Shown: positions 25,044 through 36,222 of the stretch, in pieces
Layout: each line of letters starts with the position of its first letter
How positions within the stretch are numbered: the first letter of the stretch is position 1
Origin: JBCDCB01 sp039182735
GTDB taxonomy: Bacteria; Planctomycetota; Phycisphaerae; Phycisphaerales; UBA1924
Direction of reading: 5' to 3'
Length of the DNA: 64,000 nt
Assembly (NCBI GenBank): GCA_039182735.1
Contig: JBCDCB010000007.1
Location: 1-64,000, forward strand
Translations under genes and position numbers: made by a program
The notes under the pieces: model-generated
What the model was told of the DNA's origin: nothing
Database searches by the model: none
What the model saw: only the letters and a program-made list of their open reading frames with translations

Positions 25044-25562
25044 ATGCGATCGGATGATTCGACGGTTCAACGACTCGGTACTCGTGCGATACTCCGATCG
25101 ATTCCCGCGTTCATACTCGGCGCGATCGTCATGCTTACGCTGCAGAACAGCCCATCCGCGCAAGCACATCAAGAAGACGAGTACTACGACGGAAGTCATC
25201 TCACTTGGATTTCTGAAGAGGAAGTGTTCGCACGAAATGGGTGGCTCACGGATGGTGAGTATCCCGATGGATCACCTCGTGTCCGAACGCTGTACAAAGA
25301 CGGGGTGCCCCTCATGACAGAGTGGTATCAGCCCAACAACGTCGTTGCGATGAAAGCGGATTACGGCCCAGAGGGCGGCTACGGACACGTCTTTCGATTC
25401 GACACGCAAGGAAGACTGCTTGAGGTCGGCGAGAGTCACGGTCGGTTCATGCACGGATTCAACATCCATCTCGCCGAACCCGCAGAGGTCTTAGCCATCT
25501 CGGAGTACGAGCACGGTGCCTTGAAGAATCGGATCATGCTGAAAGAGCTACCCGAAGAGTAA
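25044..25562 (+). CDS. secreted hypothetical protein
   Basis: 172 aa. A hydrophobic stretch at about residues 14-32 (ILRSIPAFILGAIVMLTLQNSPSAQAH) looks like a signal peptide. The mature part holds short repeats of the type GWLTDGEYPDGSPRVRTLYKDGVPLMTEWY and FDTQGRLLEVGE, reminiscent of the YwqK/MORN-like 'DG....Y..G' units. The assignment is weak. CCGGAG lies 10 nt before the ATG at 25044. Base composition is clearly less GC-rich than the flanking lepA, suggesting transfer or rapid evolution. Its stop is 3 bp from that of the convergent gene. Confidence 0.7.
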   Translation: MRSDDSTVQRLGTRAILRSIPAFILGAIVMLTLQNSPSAQAHQEDEYYDGSHLTWISEEEVFARNGWLTDGEYPDGSPRVRTLYKDGVPLMTEWYQPNNVVAMKADYGPEGGYGHVFRFDTQGRLLEVGESHGRFMHGFNIHLAEPAEVLAISEYEHGALKNRIMLKELPEE

Positions 25563-25565
25563 ACG

Positions 25566-26096
25566 TCACTGCCCCTCCCGCCACAACACCGACAGCTCGC
25601 CGCCGCCGAAAGCGTTGTTGTAGCGCACGCCGAACGAGTGCTCGTAGCGCACATTGAGCACCGTGTACTGGTTGCCGGTGTCGCTGGTGGATTGCGTGGC
25701 GATCTCGCCGCCCGGCGATTCCACGAGGTTGAACCCGTCGCCGCGTTCGCGCGACACACTGTTGCGTTTGGGCGTCACGGCAACACCATCGATGATCAGC
25801 TGCGCACCGGCCGAGGCGCTGATCGCGTGGACCACTCCGGGCCCCTCGCTCACGAGCACCGCGTCCGGCCCCGGGCCGACGGGCGAATCGCTGTACGGGT
25901 CGCTCGCGTAGGCGATACGCCACGGCCCCTGCGCGCCGCCGAGCGCGCTGACCTGGGCGCTGAGTTCGCTCAGCGACACGCCCGTGGGCGACACGGGCCC
26001 GCTCGGCGGGTTGAGGTCCCCCGCGCTCGAAACCATGACGATCGACGCGACGCCCACGGCGCCCGCCGCGAGCCAACCGGCTTTCTCTGAACCCAT
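25566..26096 (-). CDS. secreted/anchored hypothetical protein
   Basis: 176 aa. The N-terminal helix (WLAAGAVGVASIVMVSSAG, about residues 8-26) is followed by GDLNPPSGPVSPTGVSL and a region with predicted amphipathic helix (LSELSAQVSAL). A beta-rich C-terminal domain with GVVHAISAS, AQLIIDGV, NQYTVLNVRYEH and LSVLWREG follows. GGAG lies about 9 nt upstream of the ATG. It is divergent from the cobalamin-riboswitch operon, with 200 bp between the start and the aptamer. The similar 'GDLNPPSGPV' opening is, from memory, common in planctomycete secreted proteins; function unknown. Confidence 0.7.
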   Translation of the reverse strand: MGSEKAGWLAAGAVGVASIVMVSSAGDLNPPSGPVSPTGVSLSELSAQVSALGGAQGPWRIAYASDPYSDSPVGPGPDAVLVSEGPGVVHAISASAGAQLIIDGVAVTPKRNSVSRERGDGFNLVESPGGEIATQSTSDTGNQYTVLNVRYEHSFGVRYNNAFGGGELSVLWREGQ

Positions 26097-26295
26097 CGCT
26101 GCACTCCGAGTGTGTGTGAATCGGGCAAGTCGTTGTGCAAGCGTGCGTTCCAGAATCGGGCATGTCCATCGGGACGCGCCGGGTTCATGCGCATTCGCGC
26201 TCCCGCTTCCTCTCCCCGGTGCGCGGGGGCGAGGGAGCCAGATCGCTCCGCAATGATCGATCAGACACGTTCGCATTGACGCCTGCCAGAAAGTC
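26097..26295. other. intergenic region before cobalamin aptamer
   Basis: 200 bp between the divergent gene and the aptamer. It must hold the promoters of both, but no convincing -10/-35 pair could be picked. No coding capacity is supported. Confidence 0.4.
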
Positions 26296-26510
26296 GGTAG
26301 TCTTCGGAGAGCAAAAGGTGCCCGTGGAGAGCACGGGTGAAAAGGGAAGTGCGGTGAAATGCCGCCGCGGACGCGCCGCCGTGAAGGGTGACGTGTTCGG
26401 CTCAGCGGATCCGATGCTCGATCGAGCGTCGATCCAGCCACTGGCGTGTGGGGCAACCCCATCGCCGGGAAGGTGCAGCCGAACGCACGCCCGAAGCCGG
26501 AAGACCTGCC
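26296..26510 (+). ncRNA. cobalamin (B12) riboswitch
   Basis: Canonical AdoCbl-class aptamer elements appear in order. GGTAGTCTT (26296) pairs with AAGACCTGCC (26501) to close the RNA. A GTGCCCGT/CACGGGT hairpin follows, then AAAGGGAA, GCGGTGAAATGCCGC with GCGG/CCGC arms, the CCAGCCACTGG core near 26435, and GGGAAGG near 26467. The B12 box, AGCCGGAAGACCTGCC, ends at 26510. The fit to the consensus is close. The next gene starts at 26723, leaving about 210 nt for an expression platform. Ligand-bound RNA would normally repress the downstream genes. Confidence 0.95.
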
Positions 26511-26722
26511 TTGAGCGAACCGTGTGGCCCGCGCGTCTCGGGCGTCGGAACGGTCGTCGTGTGCGCCCCCGCACCGTCTTCCTCTCCGGCCGCATCACAG
26601 ACGCGTGACGCGAAGCTCCGCGCGCGGGCCGTTGTGCAACCGGGGGTCGTCCTGCGCGATTCAGGACGGACGCAACGTCGGCGCGCACGCTCGGCGCCGG
26701 CGAGTTCGGAAGAGAGAAACAC
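26511..26722 (+). promoter_or_regulatory. expression-platform region of the cobalamin riboswitch
   Basis: The 212-nt leader between aptamer and GTG contains a CGTCCTG/CAGGACG hairpin (26648-26668). A GC-rich CTCG/CGAG hairpin lies just before the ribosome site GGAAGAGAG (26707-26715). There is no U-rich terminator, so control at translation initiation or by Rho seems likelier than intrinsic termination. Confidence 0.5.
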
Positions 26723-27769
26723 GTGATCCGTCAACTGTCCGCACTGAGCGCCTGCGCGCTCGCATCGTCCGTGTTCGCGTCAAACGGCGCGTTCAACACC
26801 TACGGCAACAGCGTCACCTCGTTCACGCTGCCGATCGAGTCCCCATCGTTCTTCCACACGGGCGATGCGCTCCCCGACGGGCGCCTCGTCACCGTCACCG
26901 GCAGCAGCGTCTTCCTCGAGTCGAGCCCCGGCTCGCGCACGTTCGACGTCGTTGCGACGTTCGATCCGAGCGAGACACCCGGCGCCGACCCATCGTTCGT
27001 GCGCGTCTCGCCCGACGGCAGCAACATCGCCGTGGGACTCGGTTTTGGTCAGGACGTCGCCGTCTTCCAGACCAGCGCGCTGGGCACGCCCGGTTCGCCC
27101 GCCGCGCTCACCAGCGGCACCGCCGCCACCTACTTCGGCGTGAATCACTTCGATGCAGAGTGGGCCAGCAACAGCGAACTGGCGATCACCTTCGGAAACT
27201 TCGGTACGCCTGCGAATGTCTCGCTCCTCGATGTCACCACGGGCACCAACCCCACGATCATCAGCAACCTGCGCGGCGCCTCCGCCGGCATCGCGTTCGA
27301 CGATCAGGGACGCCTCTTCACCGCCAACGGTTTCGACGACGGCACCGGATCCGCCACCGGGGACATCCGCGCCTTCGAAGAGACCGACTGGCGCGCCGGC
27401 GGGCTCAACTTCGAGACCGACGGGAGCTTCGTCGCCAACCTCCTCAGCGGGAACGGGCTCACCTTCGACACCTTCGGCAACCTCGCCGTGGGCGGCGGCG
27501 GGGCGATCGGGCTCGTCTCCGCCGAGTCGCTTGACGACCTGTTCGCATCCGCCGACCCCGTCAGCGGCAGCGACCTCCGCTTCATCGACCCCGAAGGCAG
27601 CGGCTCCGCGTTCTACAACGTCGGCTCCAACCCCTTCACCGGCGAGATCTACGGGATCACCAGCGACTTCTTCAGTGAATCGACATGGTTCGCCACCGTG
27701 CCCGCGCCGGCGAGCATCCTCCTGTTCGCCGCACCACTCGCGTGCGCACGGAGGCGGCGCGTTGCCTGA
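26723..27769 (+). CDS. secreted beta-propeller-like protein with PEP-CTERM-like tail, B12-riboswitch controlled
   Basis: 348 aa starting at GTG with GGAAGAGAG upstream. The signal peptide is about residues 1-19 (LSACALASSVFAS). The body consists of repeated strands with 'DGRLVTVTGSSVFLES', 'VSPDGSNIAVGLGFGQDVAVFQT', 'FDDQGRLFTANG' and 'FDTFGNLAVGG'. These are the SPDG/DxxGxLxxA pattern of WD/YncE-like beta-propeller blades, about five to seven of them. The C terminus VPAPASILLFAAPLACARRRR is a PEP-CTERM-like sorting tail: motif, hydrophobic helix and Arg cluster. As first gene after a B12 riboswitch it is a candidate corrinoid-binding surface protein, comparable in fold and control to BtuG of Bacteroides. 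That parallel is inference, not homology shown here. Confidence 0.8.
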   Translation: MIRQLSALSACALASSVFASNGAFNTYGNSVTSFTLPIESPSFFHTGDALPDGRLVTVTGSSVFLESSPGSRTFDVVATFDPSETPGADPSFVRVSPDGSNIAVGLGFGQDVAVFQTSALGTPGSPAALTSGTAATYFGVNHFDAEWASNSELAITFGNFGTPANVSLLDVTTGTNPTIISNLRGASAGIAFDDQGRLFTANGFDDGTGSATGDIRAFEETDWRAGGLNFETDGSFVANLLSGNGLTFDTFGNLAVGGGGAIGLVSAESLDDLFASADPVSGSDLRFIDPEGSGSAFYNVGSNPFTGEIYGITSDFFSESTWFATVPAPASILLFAAPLACARRRRVA

Positions 27770-28877
27770 TCTGGCATACTACACCCCAGTTCTTCTTCTC
27801 TCGTCCGCCATCGCGACAGCGGCGGCGGGCGACTTCGCGGCGCACGTCCTCGACTACGCGCCCGCGCCCGGACAGTTCGTCAACAACACATCTTTCAACG
27901 ACCCCGCGCGAGCGCTCGGCGCACCGGTCGGCGGCGGCACGATCTCCGCCGACAACACCAGCATCGTCACGCTCGGCGGCTTCGGCGGGTCCATCACCCT
28001 CGCGTTCGACGAACCCGTCTTCGACGACCCGTGCAACCCCTTCGGACTCGACGCCATCGTCTTCGGGAACGCGTTTTGGGTTCTTGAGAATCCCCAGCGC
28101 CGGTTCGCGGAAGCCGCCACGATCGAGATCAGCCGCGACGACAACGCCAACGGGATCGCGGACGACGCGTGGTATCTCATCCGCGGCAGTTCACTCGGCG
28201 ACATGCCGATCGACGACTTCGAAACCCGCGAGTGGGACAACATCCCCGGCAACGCGCTGCCGCCGAGCAACGTCGCGTGGTTCCCGCTCGGCGCGATGAG
28301 CCCGCTGCTTACCGGCGCGTTCCGGCTCGCGGCGCTCGAGATCTCCATCCTCAATAACGGCGGGGCGATGACGGAGAACTTCTTCGGATATGGCGAACTC
28401 AGCCCGGTGCTCGTGCTCGGCGATATCGACGCCGACAACGCCGTCGAAGACCCGCTCGCCGATCCCGCCGAGTTCTACACCAACCCCGACAACCCGCGCG
28501 AAGTAGGTATCACCACGGGCAGTGGTGGTGGTGATGCCTTCGACATCGCGTGGGCCGTTGATCCGTTGACCGGTGAACGCGCGCCGATCGACGCCTTCGA
28601 CTTCATCCGTATCACGACCGCGGTGGACTTCATCGCGGGCCCGCTCGGCGAGTTGTCGGCAGAGATCGACGCCGTCAGCGACGTCCGCGCGCAACCCACG
28701 TTCTACGAGATCGACGACAAAACCGGGGTCGATCTCGAAGACCTGTACGCGTGGTTCCACGCCAACCAACGCGATCTCAACGGCGACCTGTTGATCGACG
28801 CGCAAGACACCCGCGCACTCGCGCGATGCGTGCGCGCGCACGAACCAGACGATGTGTTGCAAGGAGGCGACCCATGA
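27762..28877 (+). CDS. cell-surface protein of the B12-regulated operon
   Basis: 371 aa starting at TTG (27762), 8 nt before the end of the previous gene, with GGAGG 7 nt upstream. Signal peptide to about residue 22 (LLLSSAIATAAAG). The N-terminal domain reads VLDYAPAPGQFVNN, DPARALGAP, SIVTLGGFGGSITLAFDEPV and FGLDAIVFGNAFWV. From memory, this type is called simply 'cell surface protein' and is found beside B12 uptake genes in Bacteroidota and relatives. The C terminus carries acidic calcium-site-like stretches (DIDADNAVEDPLADP and DLNGDLLIDAQDTRALARC, a dockerin-like half repeat). It is coupled to the propeller gene and to the following prepilin-like gene (ATGA). No anchoring helix. Confidence 0.8.
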   Translation: MPDLAYYTPVLLLSSAIATAAAGDFAAHVLDYAPAPGQFVNNTSFNDPARALGAPVGGGTISADNTSIVTLGGFGGSITLAFDEPVFDDPCNPFGLDAIVFGNAFWVLENPQRRFAEAATIEISRDDNANGIADDAWYLIRGSSLGDMPIDDFETREWDNIPGNALPPSNVAWFPLGAMSPLLTGAFRLAALEISILNNGGAMTENFFGYGELSPVLVLGDIDADNAVEDPLADPAEFYTNPDNPREVGITTGSGGGDAFDIAWAVDPLTGERAPIDAFDFIRITTAVDFIAGPLGELSAEIDAVSDVRAQPTFYEIDDKTGVDLEDLYAWFHANQRDLNGDLLIDAQDTRALARCVRAHEPDDVLQGGDP

Positions 28878-29731
28878 GCGCACGACGCGCGTTTACGCTC
28901 ATCGAACTGCTCGTGGTGATCGCCGTGATCGCCGTGCTGCTCGGGCTCCTGCTCCCGGCGCTCGGCAGCGCGCGGCTCAGCGCGCAGTCCGCGATGAGCC
29001 TGTCGAACCTGCGCCAACTCCAGATCGCCAACGACCTCTACGCCACCGATCACGACGAGCACTACCTGCCGGCGTCGATCGACATCCAGGTCGCCGACGT
29101 CATGCCCGCGGCGAATCTGCACCGCTGGCACGGCGAGCGCGACTCCACCGCTGGCGCCTTCCGCGCGCGCGCCGGGTCGATCACGCCCTACCTCGACGAT
29201 TCGCCCGCCGGCGGCGCGAGCAGCGACGTGCGCACGTGCCCCGTCTTCGCCCCGACGCTCGATGACCTGACGGGCTCGGGAGCCGGGTTCGAACGCGGAT
29301 GCGGCGGCTACGGATACAACCGTGTCTTCGTCGGCTCACGCATGCTCCGCACCGGAGCAGACACATGGGACGGCACGCTGCGACCCGATCTCGATGACGC
29401 CGGCTCGCGCCGCGTGCGCTTTGCCGACCCCGTCGCGACCGTCGCGTGGTCCACCAGCGCGTTTCTCGATGCGAGCGGTGGGCTCATCGAGTACTCGTTC
29501 ACCGAGCCCCCGGCCTGGCCGCAGTGGCCGGAATTCTCGCCCGACCCCTCCGCGCACTTCCGACTTTCCGGGAGGACAAGCGGAGTTGTCTGGCTCGACG
29601 GGCACGCCTCCGCCGAACCGATACGACTGCGACCCACACAGACCTTTACCGCGGCTCCCGAAGTCTTCGAGAACGCAAATCTCGGGTGGTTTGCCGATGG
29701 ACACAGCCTCCAGTTGTTCGATTATAAGTAG
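28874..29731 (+). CDS. prepilin-type N-terminal methylation domain surface protein
   Basis: 285 aa. It opens with a type IV prepilin leader, RRAFTLIELLVVIAVIAVLLGLLLPAL, with the F+1 and E+5 residues of pilins, cleaved before Phe by prepilin peptidase. The long helix is followed by LSNLRQLQIANDLYATDHDEHYLP, as in planctomycete DUF1559-like/pseudopilin proteins, and a C-terminal beta region with SGVVWLDGHAS (a DGH loop). AAGGAGG lies 6 nt before the ATG, which overlaps the previous stop by 4 nt. Its place in the B12-riboswitch operon suggests a surface or pseudopilus component of the same process, which is inference. Confidence 0.88.
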   Translation: MSARRAFTLIELLVVIAVIAVLLGLLLPALGSARLSAQSAMSLSNLRQLQIANDLYATDHDEHYLPASIDIQVADVMPAANLHRWHGERDSTAGAFRARAGSITPYLDDSPAGGASSDVRTCPVFAPTLDDLTGSGAGFERGCGGYGYNRVFVGSRMLRTGADTWDGTLRPDLDDAGSRRVRFADPVATVAWSTSAFLDASGGLIEYSFTEPPAWPQWPEFSPDPSAHFRLSGRTSGVVWLDGHASAEPIRLRPTQTFTAAPEVFENANLGWFADGHSLQLFDYK

Positions 29732-29749
29732 GAACGCCCGGAGGCTCCC

Positions 29750-29995
29750 ATGGCGGTCGATCGCTGCGCATGCCACAACGTGACGTTTGCCCGATTGCTC
29801 GATCTGCACCGAAGCGAGGGGCTCGACTTCAACGCGTTGTGCGAACGCACCGACTGCGCGACCGGCTGCACCGCGTGCGAGCCCTACATCCGGCTCACGC
29901 TCGAGACTGGCGTCGTCGATCACCCCATCCTTGATCGCGACGCCGCCGATGCGATCCTCGCGCGATCCCGCGAGCCGCACCGCAGGACGGGGTGA
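29750..29995 (+). CDS. BFD-like [2Fe-2S]-binding protein
   Basis: 81 aa. Cysteines 6, 8, 40 and 43 give the pattern CxC-x31-CxxC, the ligand set of bacterioferritin-associated ferredoxin (BFD)-like [2Fe-2S] domains; Cys31 and Cys36 are additional. The helical middle (FARLLDLHRSEGLDFNALCERTDC) matches the helix-turn-helix fold of that family. GGAGG lies 6 nt before the ATG. It follows the prepilin-like gene by 18 nt with no terminator, so it probably belongs to the B12-regulated transcript. It could donate an electron to a corrinoid or another redox partner, but no partner can be read from the sequence. Confidence 0.85.
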   Translation: MAVDRCACHNVTFARLLDLHRSEGLDFNALCERTDCATGCTACEPYIRLTLETGVVDHPILDRDAADAILARSREPHRRTG

Positions 29996-30004
29996 CGCGC
30001 TGGC

Positions 30005-30010
30005 TATGCT
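30005..30010 (+). promoter_or_regulatory. -10-like box TATGCT, leaderless start
   Basis: TATGCT is followed by 6 nt and the ATG at 30017. It suggests the mazG-like gene has its own promoter separate from the B12 operon. Confidence 0.5.
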
Positions 30011-30016
30011 CCGCTC

Positions 30017-30331
30017 ATGCACGGCGAGACGCGACTGACCATCTCCGACTTCCAGCGCCTGATCCGCGACCGGTACTTCGCGACCGACGCCGAGCGCGGC
30101 GTCGAGGGTACGTTCATGTGGCTCATCGAAGAAGTCGGCGAGCTTTCCACCGCGCTCATGGAGAACGCGCCGGGCAAGACACCGACCGATGCGCAGCGCG
30201 CGAACCTCGAAGAGGAGTTCGCCGATGTCCTCGCGTGGCTGACCACGCTCGCGAACATCGCCGAAGTGGATCTCGAGCGCTCGCTCACCAAGTACACCGA
30301 TCCTGACCGAGTTCAGGGCGTGAAGGACTGA
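30017..30331 (+). CDS. MazG-like nucleotide pyrophosphohydrolase
   Basis: 104 aa, single all-alpha NTP-PPase domain. The Mg-binding acidic residues are in FMWLIEEVGELSTALM (EExxE type, about residue 37) and LEEEFADVLAWLTTLAN (ExxD, about residue 70). These enzymes hydrolyse (d)NTPs to monophosphates and keep the nucleotide pool clean. The short length is typical of MazG-type house-cleaning proteins rather than full E. coli MazG. The stop is 2 nt before the trpA GTG, so the two are co-transcribed; a leaderless-type -10 box lies upstream. Confidence 0.88.
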   Translation: MHGETRLTISDFQRLIRDRYFATDAERGVEGTFMWLIEEVGELSTALMENAPGKTPTDAQRANLEEEFADVLAWLTTLANIAEVDLERSLTKYTDPDRVQGVKD

Positions 30332-30333
30332 TC

Positions 30334-31158
30334 GTGAGCGAACGCGGGCGAGCGCACATCGATTCGATCTTCAACGCGCACCGCGCGCAGAACACACGGG
30401 CGTTGATGCCTTTCGTGTGCGCGGGGCAGCCGGACCTTGAGACGACGCAGCGCACGCTGCCGGCGCTGGAAGAGGGCGGTGCCTCGATCGTCGAGGTGGG
30501 CTTCCCGTTTTCTGATCCGATCGCCGACGGGCCGGTGATCGCCGGCGCGATGCACCGCGCACTCGAAGCGGGCGTCACACCGGCGGGTGTGATCGACGCC
30601 GTCGCGCGCGCACGGGACGACACGTCGCTCGGGATCATCGCGATGGTCAGCGTCTCAATCGTCGAACGCATCGGTCGCGAACGATTCGTCGCACGATGCG
30701 CCGAGGCGGGCTTTGACGGTTTCATCTTCCCCGATCTGCCGCTCGAGGAATCGGGCGAACTGCTCGACTTCGTGCGCGCGCACGGGCTGTGCGCATCGCT
30801 GCTCGTGGCACCTTCGACGCCAACGGAGCGCGCCCGCGACATCGCGGCTGCCTGCAGCGGCTTCGTGTACGTGCTCGCCCGGGCCGGGATCACCGGTTCC
30901 GGCGGCGAGGTAGACGCGACCGGCATCCGCCAGCGCACCGAACAACTCCGCGCAGTGACCGACCTCCCCCTCGCGGTCGGGTTCGGGATCTCGAGCGCCG
31001 ATCATGTCCGCGCGGTCGTCGAGCACGCCGACGCAGCGATCGTCGGCTCGGCCCTCGTGAAGCGGATCGCGGATGCGGTCGCGGACGGAAGCGACCCCGT
31101 CGCCGCGGCGAACGCCTTCGTGCGCGAGCTTTCCGCGGGGCTGCCGGCCCCCGCGTGA
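30334..31158 (+). CDS. trpA: tryptophan synthase alpha chain
   Basis: 274 aa TIM barrel. Cleaves indole-3-glycerol phosphate to indole for the beta subunit. Active-site signature VEVGFPFSDPIADGPVIAGA (Glu near residue 50, Asp near 61) and GFIFPDLPLEES are intact; loop 6 appears as YVLARAGITGSGG. It starts at GTG 2 nt after the mazG-like stop. trpB and the rest of the pathway are not in the window, so trpA is split from its partner here. No attenuator or trp leader is seen. Confidence 0.96.
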   Translation: MSERGRAHIDSIFNAHRAQNTRALMPFVCAGQPDLETTQRTLPALEEGGASIVEVGFPFSDPIADGPVIAGAMHRALEAGVTPAGVIDAVARARDDTSLGIIAMVSVSIVERIGRERFVARCAEAGFDGFIFPDLPLEESGELLDFVRAHGLCASLLVAPSTPTERARDIAAACSGFVYVLARAGITGSGGEVDATGIRQRTEQLRAVTDLPLAVGFGISSADHVRAVVEHADAAIVGSALVKRIADAVADGSDPVAAANAFVRELSAGLPAPA

Positions 31159-31177
31159 CTCGGGCCCTCGTGCTCGG

Positions 31178-31205
31178 TTCACCCCGCGCGAAAAAATGCT
31201 ACAAC
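31178..31205 (+). promoter_or_regulatory. putative promoter of glnN
   Basis: TTCACC and TACAAC are separated by 16 nt in a locally A-rich stretch (AAAAAA at 31190-31195). A leader of about 85 nt would precede the glutamine synthetase ATG. Confidence 0.45.
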
Positions 31206-31297
31206 GAGATGCTTGGTAAACCGCTTCAACGCCGGGCAGACGCGTCCCGGCGGCAGAACCACCGAGCACCCCGCGTGATCGCGGGAAGGAAGACCCG

Positions 31298-33526
<2,229 letters not shown>

Positions 33527-33543
33527 ACCGGCGCGCCAGCGTG

Positions 33544-33549
33544 TAGACT
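33544..33549 (+). promoter_or_regulatory. -10-like box TAGACT, leaderless start
   Basis: TAGACT is followed by 6 nt and the coaE GTG at 33556; the gap has no Shine-Dalgarno. Confidence 0.5.
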
Positions 33550-33555
33550 CTCGGC

Positions 33556-34194
33556 GTGTCCGAAGCGCTTGGCATCCCGATCATCGGCATCGCCGGCGCG
33601 ATCGGTTCGGGCAAGTCGCTCGCGTCGAGCGCGCTCGCCGACCTCGGCTGGCTGGTGATCGACTTCGACGAAGAGGTGCGCCAGGCGCTCCGGCGTCCCG
33701 ACGTGCGCAAGTGCCTCGTCTCGTGGTGGGGCGAGGGCGTGCTCGATCACAACGGCGCGATCGATCACAAGAACGTCGCCTCGATCGTCTTCAACGATCG
33801 CGCCCAGCTCACACGTCTCGAGAAGTTCATCCACCCCCTCGTCTGGTGCTCCGCCGAAGACGCGCGCCAGCGCGCGCGGGACGTCAACGCCCCGGGCGTC
33901 GTGCTCGACGCCCCGCTGCTCTTCGAGTCCGAGGCGGACAACGAGTGCGACGCCGTCCTCTTCGTGCACGCCTCGCGAGAAACCCGTCTCGCACGTCTCG
34001 AACGTACGCGCGGCTGGAGCGAGGGCGAACTCGACCGACGCGAGTCACGCCAGCTCTCTCCTGAAGAGAAAAAAGCCCGATCCCGCTTCGTTCTGGAGAA
34101 CGAGGGCGATGAATCCGCCTTCCGCGACGCGGTCGGCGAAGTCGCCGCTATACTCATGCAGGAAGCCGGTGTGTCCGCGGAACCGACCGCCTGA
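33556..34194 (+). CDS. coaE: dephospho-CoA kinase
   Basis: 212 aa. Last step of coenzyme A synthesis: phosphorylates the 3'-hydroxyl of dephospho-CoA. P-loop GAIGSGKSLAS at about residues 13-23, the DFDEEVRQAL segment where the family has 'DAD', IHPLV, and the lid region LDAPLLFESEADNECDAVLFVHA with the following RLERTRGWSEGELDRRESRQ. GTG start with a TAGACT box 6 nt upstream and no ribosome site. Located just upstream of rho, 122 nt apart. Length is normal for the family (about 200). Confidence 0.93.
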   Translation: MSEALGIPIIGIAGAIGSGKSLASSALADLGWLVIDFDEEVRQALRRPDVRKCLVSWWGEGVLDHNGAIDHKNVASIVFNDRAQLTRLEKFIHPLVWCSAEDARQRARDVNAPGVVLDAPLLFESEADNECDAVLFVHASRETRLARLERTRGWSEGELDRRESRQLSPEEKKARSRFVLENEGDESAFRDAVGEVAAILMQEAGVSAEPTA

Positions 34195-34316
34195 ACCGAT
34201 CCGGCCGACCCCTTCCCCGATGCCATTCGCCTCCCTCCGCTCGCGAGGGCCCTGCATGTTCGGCGGCGTGCATCACCCCACGCATCCATCCCTCGGCGTG
34301 AACGCAAGGACATCCG
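34195..34316 (+). promoter_or_regulatory. C-rich leader of rho
   Basis: 122 nt between coaE and rho. It contains pyrimidine-rich, G-poor stretches (for example CCCCTTCCCC around 34209-34218 and CCTCCCTCC near 34231) that resemble Rho utilisation sites, as would suit autoregulation. No -10 box was identified. Confidence 0.3.
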
Positions 34317-36059
<1,743 letters not shown>

Positions 36060-36222
36060 ACTCGACCGGTGTTCATGAAGATCACGTGAATCCCGTTGCA
36101 ATGCTCCAACGATGAGGCATCATTCTTTATAGGGAGTGCCTGCGCACCGAGCGTGGGCAGATCGGGAAACACGTCGGTCGCGGCCGGGAACCGCGCCCGC
36201 ATCACTCGGGAGGAACCGAATC

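Noticed and set aside
30334..31297. trp attenuator or trp operon
   Set aside because: trpA is alone with a mazG-like neighbour. No Trp-rich leader peptide or T-box-like element was found upstream.
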